A stretch of 64,000 bases of DNA from assembly GCA_963930775.1 (NCBI GenBank), contig OZ005698.1, positions 7,570,501 through 7,634,500 of the forward strand, in the 5' to 3' direction. Numbering within the stretch: the first letter of the stretch is position 1; every line of letters begins with the position of its first letter. The notes beneath the pieces are model-generated. The model did no database searches and had not been told where the DNA came from. It was given only the letters and a program-made list of their open reading frames with translations. The stretch comes from Cliona cf. orientalis (lineage: Eukaryota; Porifera; Demospongiae; Clionaida; Clionaidae). This document shows, piece by piece, positions 45,633 through 57,384 of the stretch. A program made the translations under genes and the position numbers.

Positions 45633-46779
45633 CAGCCAATAACAATAACTGTAACGGTGTTAATTAATGCTCATACAAATAACATAACTTAATGCTGAAG
45701 CAGTTTTGGTTTATATAAAGGAGTAATAGTTATTATGATTACACAAACGATGACGACAGTTAGATTGACTAACTATAGTATGTGAATACTACTAACAGTA
45801 TTGCCGATTTTGTATTAATTTTAATGATTATCGTGATCTTGCGGTGGAAAGTAATGCAATGATGTTTTTCTCCAGATAGAATTGAAATTTTGATGACAAT
45901 CATGAATGCTAGGCAAACATCACTCGGCATAATTACAAAACAAGTATTCCCACAACTTTTGCGACAGCTCGTAATCAACTGACCCCATGCCAGTGTGCGT
46001 GATATGATTTACAACAACTGCTCTACTTAAATTGTCAATCTATCACACATATTTCATTCAATCAATGCTGGCAAACACCTTAAATTTATAATTTGGGCCT
46101 GCATGTATGTAGAGATGTGGCTAGGAGACACCTTGGGAGAAACTAGTCTTGATTGGGATTCATGCATGTGTGTATAAAATTTAATGATAGATAGCCTTTG
46201 ACCTTGTCGATCGTTTGGATGTAAACTAGCTGATGCAGATGTACATAATATAATGCCGTGGAAATCTGGTTCATGAATATTAGCCTGTAGCTAGCTTCTC
46301 TTTCCATTGGGTATGAGATGAGGGTCTATAGACTCTAGTTTTATGCAAGTGCATACATGATATTGTGTGCACATGTGCTGTGTACTATGCCTTATACATA
46401 CAACCATAGATGATATTATAGTACGGACGTACTATATCATCTACCGTATAGCCGGAAAATTTGGCAGGGAATTAAATTTGGCGGTTTGGCGGTCTATTAA
46501 TACAACCGCCAAATTAAAATCCGCCAAAATTTCCTACTCGCATATATACGTATGGCGATCCCGTACCGAACCGCCAAATTTAAATCCGCCAATATTCTTT
46601 TAATAGCGATTTTGGGCTCAACCGCCAAATTTAATACCACGCCAATATTTCCGGCTATACGGTATGATACAATTAATTGATATCATAAGTAACTGCAAAT
46701 TGCTTGACGACCCTTTACCGTTATCATTAATAAGGTCAGGGTTCAAACGGCTATGGTGGACATGGATATCAGGGTAGAT
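45633..46779. other. Duplicated spacer downstream of R12
   Basis: Homologue of 27486-28739, here with a MITE at 46444-46662 in place of the 27666 insertion. No gene is seen. Confidence 0.6.
46444..46662. mobile_element. 219-bp TA-flanked MITE
   Basis: Tips CCGTATAGCCGGAAAATTTGG and CCAATATTTCCGGCTATACGG, with TA on both sides. Internal CCGCCAAATTTAA repeats alternate in direction. The empty site is seen at 28555-28565 (CATCTATGATAC). It landed in the palindrome present there. Same tip family as 27666-27871 and 16182-16781. Confidence 0.9.
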
Positions 46780-47030
46780 GATCTAGTAATTATCATTTCT
46801 CCTGGGATAGACTTAGGGGGTAGAACACTTATATTTATTGCTGCAGGAAGAGCTGTACATTATTTTTACCAATCATAAGATAATGTAAATCTATACCTCA
46901 CGTACCTGGTATTGATGACGTGTCAATTTTATGGCTGCCAACAATATATCCACTCTGGTTGGCACATTCAATAATCGTACCATTAATTATTGTGTTGTCA
47001 CAAACAGGTACAAGGAGCTATGTACATGTG
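46780..47030 (-). pseudogene. Ig/FN3 receptor fragment (third copy)
   Basis: Same truncated receptor piece and same breakpoint as 28740-28993 and 36600-36845, embedded in the same spacer context. Confidence 0.72.
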
Positions 47031-47386
47031 CATGCATACTACATCCTGTCCGTGCCTATGGCCTAACTAATAATTTATTGACAGGCAAAGACAACTCGTT
47101 AGTTATAATAATTATATAGCTCGCCATCCCCTGAAGGAGTTGTGAAATCTGTAACATTGAAAAGTTGGAAGGGCTTGATAAGGCTATCCCATGCTTGTTT
47201 TCAATTACACACATGTGTAAATTACATGTAATTTTTGGTTCTATTCTTATTATAACAATAATAATATTTATAAATAATAATTATACCCTTTCAGTTATTG
47301 TTAAAAACAAGAAAGTACATAGGTAAGCTGTGGCGCTTAGTTCCAGTGCATACACAAAAATTAAGTTTACTGATCAGGAACCAAAA

Positions 47387-48494
47387 TTAATTTTGAGAGC
47401 TTATGTATGCTGGGCATCCTGTTAGCTCTAAATCCTCTACAACAGATACAGCCACATAAGAAAGATTTCCCATCATTTGAATGTGAGCTCTAGCTTCAGG
47501 ATCTGGCATTTTATTGACTTCCAATTCTTGGTGGGAGGAATTTGGTAATGAGGGCTCATCATAGATGTTCTCTGCAGATATGATTCAAATTATGGATATT
47601 ACAAATCAAGATACAAGCTAATTAGTAAAGCTTGGATTACCTTCTTTTCTATTTAATGAGCAACATAACTCTGATTTATGCTTTCTGTGGCACCACAATT
47701 ACTATAATAATTATGGTGAATGATGGGGCTAAGAAACTTACATTTGTTGTTTGTGCTGTGATTTGTATTTCACAATAACAACCACAAAAATGATAGCTAG
47801 CACAAGTAGCATTAACAGTAATCCAATGGATGCCAAAGGAAGAACTACTAGAAAGACCTTCCGAAGAGGTTCATTGTATAAAGGAGATGATGTATCTGTA
47901 CTCCAATTTCTTGTAGCTATCCATTCAGCTTTAAAGAGGAAATAATTATTATACAACATTAATTTATTTAATATTTCTACATTATACTAACTTAAATCAG
48001 CTGTAGTCATCGTATCATTATGTGTGGCTTGATGATGTGTCAATTTTATGGCTACCAACAATATATCCACTTTGGTTAGCACATTCAATAATCGTACCAT
48101 TAATTATTGCGTTGTCATAAACAGGTACAAGGAGCTGTGAAGTAAAGGATCCACCTGCAACTGAAACACTGCGAACAACTATTGGCTGCATTGTCCCACA
48201 TGATGCATTGAGAAATATCCCCGAAGTAGTAAACTGGCTATGACGTAGTGTAATTTTATCATTCTGACAGCTATCAAAAACCGTTCCTTGCCAGATTGTT
48301 ACAGCTCCACCAATGATAGTACACTCCACTACCAGCTCACACCCACATGAGCTGACAACTCTAAATTCATTTTCTTGTGCTACCTCATTAGAGATATCGA
48401 TAATAATAATTATAATAGTAACATGATATAACTTGCCTGATTTTATACCAGAAACCATGAGGACTAACAATATTTTGGTGCCTAAAGTATCCAT
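47387..48494 (-). pseudogene. R13: ITIM-tail receptor lacking its FN3 exon
   Basis: Minus-strand gene with signal peptide (from 48494, MDTLGTKILLVLMVSG), Ig-like domain (about 48032-48378), membrane exon (about 47741-47934, LASIGLLLMLLVLAIIFVVV) and tail exons (about 47640-47690 and 47387-47573) reading NIYDEPSLPN and GNLSYVAVSVVEDLELTG. LSYVAV is ITIM-like. Compared with R9 and R11 the whole FN3 exon and flanking introns are missing. The Ig exon runs directly into the stalk sequence (TGTGTGGC/TTGATGATG at about 48029) out of frame, giving KIDTSSSHT then stop. It may encode a secreted Ig domain. It shows the unoccupied site of the Ngaro-type element. Confidence 0.75.
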
Positions 48495-48850
48495 GACCTC
48501 TCCTTTGTAGATGAACGTTAGTTGATTGACAGTTGATAGTTGAGTTGAAAGATGAGTGGTTATCAATTATAATTCTATCATGAGGAAGTTGGATATCAAT
48601 TTAAACTTTGGGAATGGAATCATGAACAATCACTTTTAACTTAAATTGCATATCAGAACTACTGCTGCTTTCAATTCCCAGGTATTATGTAACCCATTCT
48701 CTTGGATTGGAGTATTGGATTGGAGTATGAATCAATAGAGGCAGAATTCCCAAAATGTTACAACTGCTCGTAGCAAAATTATTAATTTTTAAACTGTATA
48801 TATGTGAATACGCAAAGCACACAGCGAGAGAATCAGATTGGCTTTGGATA

Positions 48851-49374
48851 ATGCTACATTGTGTACCTGCAGTCCACGTCATTACTGTGATCCTTGCACT
48901 AGCAGTATCAGATGCAATCTTCAGATCAGGTGAATAAAAAGTTTAACATAATGATACATAAATGCATTCTGTACAGGTGAGGCACGTGGAAATGAGTTCA
49001 GAGATATGTCTGACTCACATATCCTTGTCAACATCAGTGAGGATCTACTTGGTAGGACTATCGAATGTGCTAATAAAAGTGGACAAATTATTGGCAGCAA
49101 CTTAAGCAAATTAACACACCATCAGGTAAAATTAATATTCATACATACATGCACCCTTTCTAATTATAATATCTTGCATAATAATAATATTATTATTATA
49201 AAAGTTTTCCCATCACCAAATATTACACTTTCTGAGATCAACACAGACCAACTGACTTTCACATGGGACTCCATCTCTACGAACGTATCTGGTGTGCAGT
49301 ATTTTGTAAGTACTTCAAACTGTGGTGTGTGCCCTAACACTACATTAATTCTGTAAGGTGTGACTTCATCAATA
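48851..49374 (+). pseudogene. R14: relic of a plus-strand receptor
   Basis: Partner of R13. The signal-peptide exon has an extra 10-15 bp; the Ig exon has lost its centre (FRDM joins directly to the SHILVNISEDLLG region); the FN3 exon begins normally (about 49204) and stops after GVCPNTT near 49370, where R4-like sequence begins. Confidence 0.8.
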
Positions 49375-49650
49375 TTAGTGACAACTATTCTATTTTTGTT
49401 ATATTATTATCTATTCAGACAATCGCTTAATATTGTCATAAGATTTTCAAATCCTGATAAGCCAGGATCCTTAGCTCAGATGTTAAAAGTCATCATGTAC
49501 TAGTCTAAGATGTTGAAACGCTCCCATGGGATGACCATCACATTGCTAAAATGAAAGAGTCTTACACACATCGCAGCACCACACAAGGAGAGGTGGATGG
49601 AAACGCATTCGAACGTGAGCCTCCGAGGGTTGATAATTCTGAAGTTTAAG
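49375..49650 (+). pseudogene. Fragment of the R4 ACT-receptor gene
   Basis: Starts in the membrane-helix exon of R4 (matches from about 20135), continues through the first half of ACT1 (DKPGSLAQML), then jumps near 49505 to the last R4 exon (matches from about 22095) and ends with the R4 stop. ACT2 to ACT4 are lost. This shows that the R4-R5 block was duplicated and then trimmed. Confidence 0.85.
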
Positions 49651-50581
49651 AGAACTAATACAATTTGAAGTATACACCCTGCATTGATAGTTATTATATC
49701 ATAGCCATAGAATGTAGTTGTGTTTGCCTATAGAGCTTCAATATTTGAATAGCTTATTCCTTATAATTTGTACACATGTTGCACATGCATTGTATCTAAC
49801 GTGACCCCCAGACATAATATCCATTTTAATACTAGCTGTTTGGTGTAAATGGGGGTAACTAAACTATAATGTAGCAATGGTAATAGCATCTGCTTTATAA
49901 TTGGTCAAGTACAGGTATGATCAGTTTGATTTTCGAACTACATAATATTCATTGATTCCAAGAATTCATATACTCAATCCTGGTTGTGCGTCATAAACAC
50001 ATTGTATGAATACTAGATTCTGGTGTTGATAACCATTCAAAATTTGAACCAATAAGTGAATATTGTCATTGGCCAAGATGGCCATGGTATGACGTGCACA
50101 TGACAATTAAAGATAGAAATACAACTAATGATGCAAACCATAAATGTACCTAGTGGCAATCCAGATCATTATTATATTATCGTGTGCAATCAGCTGCCTC
50201 GAGCTCATGGCAGGCTCATGAACTATACCTTAAACCTCACTACAGTCACTGTATTCTATTTTCATGGGCCCAAAGAAAGAAATCATTCCCAAAAAACTTG
50301 TTTGTCAGACATTGCCGAGCTGCTTCGAACATCTACCAACAAGCAACTCTGTTATGCAAAAGCCATGGGTGCCTGTTTATGAAACTTGATATTCATATAT
50401 ACCATATACCATGGTCTCAATTTGCAAATATCATTCACCTTGTGTACGTCAACATTCTCTCTAAACTTTTTTATCCAAACAATTTTAATGATGAAATTTA
50501 CACTCAGAGTCTATATAGCACACTAGTTAGGGCTTAGGAGGTAGAGGAGTGGGGGAGACTGACTCTTCTCAGACGTTGCTT
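49651..50581. other. Duplicated spacer before R15
   Basis: Homologue of 22237-23143. Here one frame stays open from 50128 to 50382 and includes TCLSDIAELLRTSTNKQL. No known domain is recognised. Confidence 0.5.
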
Positions 50582-52849
50582 CTATGTTATATTGCTTATG
50601 CCTGATGTGATTGCTGGAACCATGATGTCCTCATTGACAACAGAAGTAGGAAGTAATCCTATTGACAATGAGAATAATAATAATAATATTATGACTCAAA
50701 TATATAGATGGTAAATTGGTTACTAGCACATTAATATTCATGCTAGCTACTTCAATGTGCACAGTGCATATGTGGTATACGTAATGCGGGTGTGTGATCA
50801 ACTAATGCCTATGTATCCACAACTTAATGATACTTACCGGTATCGTACACTTTCAATACTTTCTCCGCCAGCTCTTGAAGGTGAATCTCATTCAACACGC
50901 GCGCAACGTCTCTCCAAGTGTTTCCTCCCTGCCTCAGCCAGTAATCCAGCACTTCAACTATGCTTTCCTCTGGGGTATAGTTTAAGCACTTGTTTAGTAT
51001 ATCCATTGGCACTTCAGCAGCCACACCAAACTCATGCCACAAAGGAGTCACCTGACACCGGACTTGAATTAACAAAGTATCCAAGTTTAGATACTTATCT
51101 ATTATGATTCACATGTATCTACCATGAGAAATTGGCATTGAATATCGGTAAAACTTACCAACATCACTCTTAAATGAGTTTTGATGTTGTGTATGATGCA
51201 CTTCAGCATATTCCACTCTATCTGCACTTGGTATTATGTTTGTCCTAACTCTAGTGTTGGAACCAATCTCCAGATAGGTCATCACTCCCTGTATTATATA
51301 ACAACAATAAGATAATTATATTATTCATGAATTTTTCATACCTCTTCATTGGATGGATGTTGAAGCAAGCTGTATTGACCTAAATCGTGCTTTGAAAAAA
51401 TTAATGGTAAATTAATAACTCTTAAAAGTCATTGGATGTTTTCACTATCCATCTATGCACTATCAAGTTTACCATAAAATTAATATTGCTTCCCGTATAC
51501 GTAGGATCATTTGCCAGATGGTCAGCTGGAGCACGGGCTTCAGTTTCAAAGTTTAAGATACTGCACACGTACATGTAAGTGATCATGCAGAGTATTATTA
51601 CACATGTATGAAACTTACATTCGTGTTTTATGTTTTGCAATTGACTTGTATTTCATGATAACAACCATAAAAATTATGGCTAGCAAAAGTAACAGTACTC
51701 CAGTAGATGCCACAGGAAGAGATAATGCAACTGCATGCGCGAATAAAAAGTATCTTAGACTAGTATTTTACATGAAATATGTACCTATACTCCTGGACCA
51801 GCCCTGTCCTTTAAGTATTTGTTCGGCTTTAAAGATGATGATTAAAATCAGATATTAATTTTATGATAATAATAATTATTATTTACACTAACTTGTTGAA
51901 TCAGGTGTCTGAGTAAGTGGATCTGTAGTTACTGTAATTTAAGATATTATAATATTTAGGAGGCCTAATTAGCTCATAATAGGCCTTACCATTTAATATT
52001 AATATTAAGCGTACTGAATACTCTTCACTAGTGGCTTCAGTTATATTACCACACACAGTAACGTGAACGATCACTGTTACATTGCACATACCAGCTAGTA
52101 GATCACTAGCTGTCAAGTTACATGTTACAGAGGTGGATGAAGTTGCGGGTGGGCACATGCCACAATTTGAAGTGTTTACAGTATAATATAATTGAGTCAA
52201 ATTTAGTGTATCACTATACTTCAGTGTATCATTATACTCTACATCCCACGTAATTGTCAGTTCGTCCGTCATAGACTTCTGAAGTACAAATTCAGTAGGA
52301 GTTATGTTAATTGATATAAGAAGAGCTGTATAGACCATAATTGCATAAAAATGTAACAATAATTTCATGCATTTACCTGATGGTGTGCCAATTTGCTTGC
52401 TGCCAATAATCCGTCCACTTTTGTTAGCACATTCAATAGTCCTACCAAACAAGTCCTCACTAATGTTGACAAGGAGCTGTGAAGTAAAGGATCCATCTGC
52501 AACTGAAACACTGCGACCAACTACCAGTCCCCTGGCTCCACACGATTCCTGGATTATTGTCCCTGAAGTAAACCCACTATGACGCAGTGTAATTTTATTA
52601 TTCTGACAACCATCAAAGATGGTTCCTTGCCAGACTGTTGCACCTCCACCAGTGACAGTACACTCCACTACCAGTTCACATCCACTTGAACTAACAACTC
52701 TTAACTCATTTTCTTGCATGATACCTCATTTATATATATCAGGACTATCACAATAGTTCAGTATAGAATTACTATTATACCTTACCAGACTGCGTCTTGA
52801 CACCAGAAACTGTGAGAACCAACAGTAGCACTGTACTTAAGGGATCCAT
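50582..52849 (-). CDS. R15: Ig/FN3 receptor with death domain
   Basis: Paralogue of R5 with the same eleven exons and all frames kept: signal peptide about 52786-52849, Ig-like 52377-52724, FN3-like 51990-52325 (NTSNCGMCPPAT), stalk, membrane helix about 51622-51733, MTYLEI and VEYAEV tyrosine motifs, death domain about 50838-51098 (DTLLIQVRCQVTPLWHEFGV, TWRDVARVLNEI) and terminal exon 50582-50658 that ends early without the proline-rich stretch, like R5. The Ig domain (GTIIQESCGARGLVVGRS) is almost identical to that of its divergent partner R16 and clearly different from R5. Apparently intact. Confidence 0.87.
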
Positions 52850-53276
52850 GGAGTCTAAGTTGACCACTTGGCAATCAACAGTAACTGTTGATTCAGAAGT
52901 TGTATGAATACACCCTTTTGATCTAGAACTCTGGAAGAGAATTGAAGTAATAATATATAATATTATTGTTCTTGTTCAAACAGTGTATCTAATATTAGAA
53001 CTCTTACTAATATGGAAGAGGAATTAATCATCAAAAGGAATCAAACTTTTGGGACTGGAAATACGAATGGCTATGGCTATGACTTTCAATTCCAAGATTT
53101 GCGTGGCTGTCATGCAGTGATTTTAATTCCCAAGTCGTTACTCGTATTCTTGAATTATCTTTATTATTATTGTATGTGCAGACGTGACTGTAGCAGTTCC
53201 CAAATTATTGCCTAAATTATAAATGTTTAAACCAACTGCATGCAGATAATTATAAGCGAGTTACAATTTTGCTATA
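52850..53276. promoter_or_regulatory. Shared promoter of pair R15/R16
   Basis: A 427-bp divergent spacer with CAAACTTTTGGGACTGGAAA and TACGAATGG at about 53042-53070, the element shared with the other pair promoters. Confidence 0.55.
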
Positions 53277-54976
53277 ATGCTACCTGCAGTTATTTTTGTG
53301 CCTCTCATATTAGCATCATCAATCTTCAGATCAGGTGAATGCAAACTTCAAACAGCGTAGAAGTTATATAATTTCTGTACTATAACAGGCACTGCACAAG
53401 AAAATGAGTTAAGAGTTGTTAGCTCAAGTGGATGTGAACTGGTAGTGGAGTGTACTGTCACTGGTGGAGGTGCAACAGTCTGGCAAGGAACCATCTTTGA
53501 TGGTTGTCAGAATAATAAAATTACACTGCGTCATAGTGGGTTTACTTCAGGGACAATAATCCAGGAATCGTGTGGAGCCAGGGGACTGGTAGTTGGTCGC
53601 AGTGTTTCAGTTGCAGATGGATCCTTCACTTCACAGCTCCTTGTCAACATTAGTGAGGACTTGTTTGGTAGAACTATTGAATGTGCTAACAAAAGTGGAC
53701 AGATTATTGGCAGCAAGCAAATTAACGCACCATCAGGTAAAATTAATATGCATACATACATGCACCCTCTCTATAAAGTATAATTATAATGTATGTTAAC
53801 AATATCTTGCATAATAATAATATTATTATAGAAGTTTTCCCACCACCAAATATTACACTTACTGAGATCAACACAGACCACCTAACTTTCACATGGGACT
53901 CCGTTGCTACAAACGTATCTGGTGTGCAGTATTTTGTTAGTACTTCAAACTGTGGTATGTGCCCGAATACTACATATTCTACTTCTGTGAGGTGTGATTT
54001 CATCAATATTACTTCAAACCTACACAAATGTTCCCTAACAATTTTAACCATGGTGTGTGGTAGAAATGGATCAGGGAGTGATCCGTTCATTGTTACAGCA
54101 AGAGGTCAGTTGAAATTTATACACATTCTAAGACTTGTGATTTTAATCTTATATTCGTATCAAAAATTATACTAATAGTTCCACACTCACCAACAGTTCA
54201 GATAGTACAAGTTACTGAAGGTTTGACTCTGATTACAACTTCTTTCAATAAAACTGTAAGGTTATCGATTTTCAGCTATAGTCGCTAAAATTATAATAGA
54301 GTCTTGCAATATCAGGAACTTATCTTCCTCAGTGATGGAACTGCTGTATTAGCTACCTCATATACCATAAGCTACTCTGACTCAAGCACTGGTGAAACAT
54401 GTGGTTTATCTACAGTACCAGCTTCCTCATGCGGGGAGAAAATTTGTAGCAACGTGTTTGAAGTATCATCCACTTCATGTTTTAATTTCACAAATATTGC
54501 TGTGAGTTTCTTTGCTAGCAGTAGTAGCCTAGGAAATGGGCCTGCTTCTGGACGAACCTTCATCACACTTCAACAACACAATGACAGTGAGTGGCAATGC
54601 TTACTTTAAAATTCGAATTCATTACTATAAAGCTTATTGATTTGCTACAGGTGTCCTAAGCCAGGACTATCCTATGTGTGCATGCATGGATTTTAGAGAT
54701 ATTACATATTATTCATTTGTCACCAGTGGAGGAGTAGCTTTGTTGATACTGATTCTAATTACGACTGTGTTTGTTTCTGTGACAGTTTTACTTATTCGAA
54801 GTAAACGGTTGATGCAAAAGGAACTGAAAGATATCAAAGAGAGTCAGGATAATAGAAAGAAAGGTGACACTGTGTATGAAGAAATAAAACCACTACCAGC
54901 ATCACCTGTCATTGCAACAACTGAGAATACTGCATACACATGCATTTCAAGAGTGTGTGTTAATGCAAACCTCTAA
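53277..54976 (+). CDS. R16: Ig/FN3 receptor with YEEI tail
   Basis: Same six-exon plan as R6: signal peptide 53277-53334 (MLPAVIFVPLILASSIFRSG), Ig-like about 53389-53736, FN3-like about 53832-54104 (TSNCGMCPNTTYS), linker exon, second FN3-like about 54316-54586 (GETCGLSTVPASSCGEKIC), membrane helix plus tail about 54651-54976 (GGVALLILILITTVFVSVTV; DTVYEEIKPLP; NTAYTCI). Both tail tyrosines fit T-x-Y-x-x-I. It looks intact. Divergent partner of R15, with which it shares almost the whole Ig domain. Confidence 0.9.
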
Positions 54977-55924
54977 CAGCCTATAACAATAACTGTAATG
55001 GTAGCAATTATAAATGCTCATACAAATAACATAACTTAATGCTGAAGCAGTTTTGGTTATATAAAGAAGTAATAATCATTATGATTGCACAAACTATGAT
55101 GACAGTTAGATTGACTAACTATAGTATGTGAATACTACAGTGTTGCCTATTTTGTATTAAATAATGATTGTTGTGATCTTGCAGGTGGAAAGTAATGCAA
55201 TGATGTTTTTCTCCAGATAGAATTGAAATTTTGATGACAACCTTGAATGGTATAGGCAAACATCACGCGGCATAATTACAAAACAAGTATTCCCACAACT
55301 TTTGCGACAGCTTATGGCATAGATCATATAGACTACGTATTAGTCTATATGATCTATGCGTATGGTCAACTGACCCCATGCCAGAGTGCATGATATGATT
55401 TACAACAACTGCTCCACTTAAATTGTCAATCTATCAGACGTTTGTATACTAGAATTTTCATTCAATGCTGGCAAACACCTTAAATTATTTATAATTTGAG
55501 CCTGCATATGGAGATGTGGCTAGGAGAAACCTTGGGAGAAACTGGTCTTGATTGGGATTCTTGCATGTGTACATAGACGATAGATAGCTATTGGTCTTGT
55601 TGATCATTCAGATGTGCATGAACTTAGTTTAACTGATGCAGATATAATGCTGTGGACAGCTGGTTCACGAATGCTGGTCTATATCTAGCTTGACTCTTTC
55701 CGTTGATTACGTAGATGAGGAAGAGTCTATAGTTCGATGCGAGTACATACATGACATATGTGCATGTACTATGTATGACTTGTACATACAACTGGCCACA
55801 TGCACAGCCGATAGCGTTACTAAGCAACAAAGTGGATACACGTGTCAAATTATGATTAATTGATATCACAAGTAAGTGCTAATTGCTTGACGACCTTTTA
55901 CCATTATCGTTAATGAGGTCAGAG
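54977..55924. other. Duplicated spacer downstream of R16
   Basis: Homologue of 27486-28739. Contains a perfect hairpin sequence at 55317-55359. No gene is seen. Confidence 0.55.
55317..55359. repeat. Perfect hairpin, 19-bp stem
   Basis: GCATAGATCATATAGACTA, loop CGTAT, then the exact reverse complement. Imperfect versions occur in the paralogous spacers near 28035-28092 and 36010-36052, so this copy has stayed or become perfect. Confidence 0.85.
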
Positions 55925-55935
55925 TTCAAACAGCC

Positions 55936-56181
55936 GTGGTGTATAGCAGGGAATACTTCAATTCTCGTACCCGATGGAGAGCTTTTGGCTGTGCCCTAGG
56001 CGTCAGTGCTGCCGATTTGGAAGCCATCGAAATAAATCAGCGTGGAAAATGCGAAGACTACATTCTACAGGTTCTTCAATTGGCTGAGGAAGGGAAGGAG
56101 CAATGTATTGCATACAAAAACAAACTGTGCACATTACGCACTAAATTTAAAAGTTGCATTCCTATGATATGCGCATCATAA
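55936..56181 (+). pseudogene. Isolated half death domain
   Basis: An open stretch of 81 codons begins TRWRAFGCALGVSAADLEAI and EINQRGKCEDYILQVLQLAEE, which fits helices 2 to 5 of a death domain (W-x-x-x-G-x-x-L-G, then the I-E and L-x-x-L helices). It is not close to the death domains of R2 or R5. No other exon was found beside it; the frame then runs into unrelated sequence. It may be a relic or an exon of an unrecognised gene. Confidence 0.5.
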
Positions 56182-56646
56182 TATAGCAGGATTTCATATA
56201 ATCTTCCTTAAATTTCCCACTGATTTCCTTAGGCACAAAATTTAGTTGCTGTGATGCATCCCATATGCATAATTCTTCCTCTGTCTTAGTGCAACAATAG
56301 TACAAGCACATACACAACATAATAATATGACATTTTATCATGATCAATGACATCTGCTGTACTCCCTAATGAAAGGTTCATTTTTTGAAATCATTCTAAA
56401 ATTTTTATAAGTGATATCTATGAAAATGAACAGTGTCAAAATATTCCCTCCAAAAATGGCACACACACAGACTCATAGCATCAAGAACAAATTGTTATGG
56501 ATGAGGCGATACTTCACCCCTCTTCAGCTGACCCACTGGGAGGGAGTGGAAGAGGAACACAAGAGACAGCTACAAGAGAATAAAATTACATACATACCAA
56601 TGTAGAGTTATCCCTTTCTCTCTCCTCCTCTTCTCACCTTCTCCAG

Positions 56647-56864
56647 AACTACCAGCCCTTCCTCCCATGGTAGTCCCTCAAGAACAGGCTGATGATTTTG
56701 TCTCAGATTGGGCAGAGGAAATACCAAAAGAGAAAAAATTCAAAAAGACATCTGGACCAAAGAGTCAAGATCCCTATGCATCAGATGAGAGCTGGTTTAT
56801 GCCCATCACCATGGCAATAGCTGTGTTCTTGCCGGTGTTATTCTGCTCGTGTAGGGTACGATAG
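56647..56864 (+). pseudogene. Duplicate of the last malectin exon
   Basis: Same 218-bp length as malectin exon 4 (7332-7549), with the upstream CT-rich acceptor (CACCTTCTCCAG) and about 130 bp of 3' flank. It reads ELPALPPMVVPQEQADDFVS to the membrane helix MPITMAIAVFLPVLFC with a few replacements (T to A, T to I, L to S). No other malectin exon is nearby, so it is a DNA-level fragment, not a retrocopy. The open frame suggests a young duplication. Confidence 0.88.
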
Positions 56865-57384
56865 AGTTTGATTTTCAAGTTTGAATTTAGGTGATTTTTT
56901 TCAATCGCTGAATCAAGGCATACATTATTAAATTTTTGTCACAGTAATTATTGTAGTCCCTCGATCTGTTTTGACAGAATGAGATTAATATTAGTTTTGT
57001 AAAGTAATGAAGTTTACCACATCCCTAGTATGCAGCTCCATTGCATGTGGTAAAGGGTCATTATCGTAGTAGTACGGTTCTCATGACATTGATTGACGAT
57101 CTTTACCAGAAAAGCGAGCATTGAATATAGTAGTATTAATTTTTTTCCATACGTTGTATTAGATTGTACACAATGTTAAGATAATAATACTGTTACATAA
57201 TAATTATTGTCAAAATTAAACAATTCCAAACTTTGTTGATTAGATCCTATCAATATTCACCTCTGTCTGTGCCTATATCTATGGTGCCATTTCATGATTC
57301 CATACCCTTACTGCATGGGCAAACATTTGCTTGTTTTGTAGTGGGGGTTGTTTCCCCCGTGGCAACCAGTAGCTAGTTGGCTAT

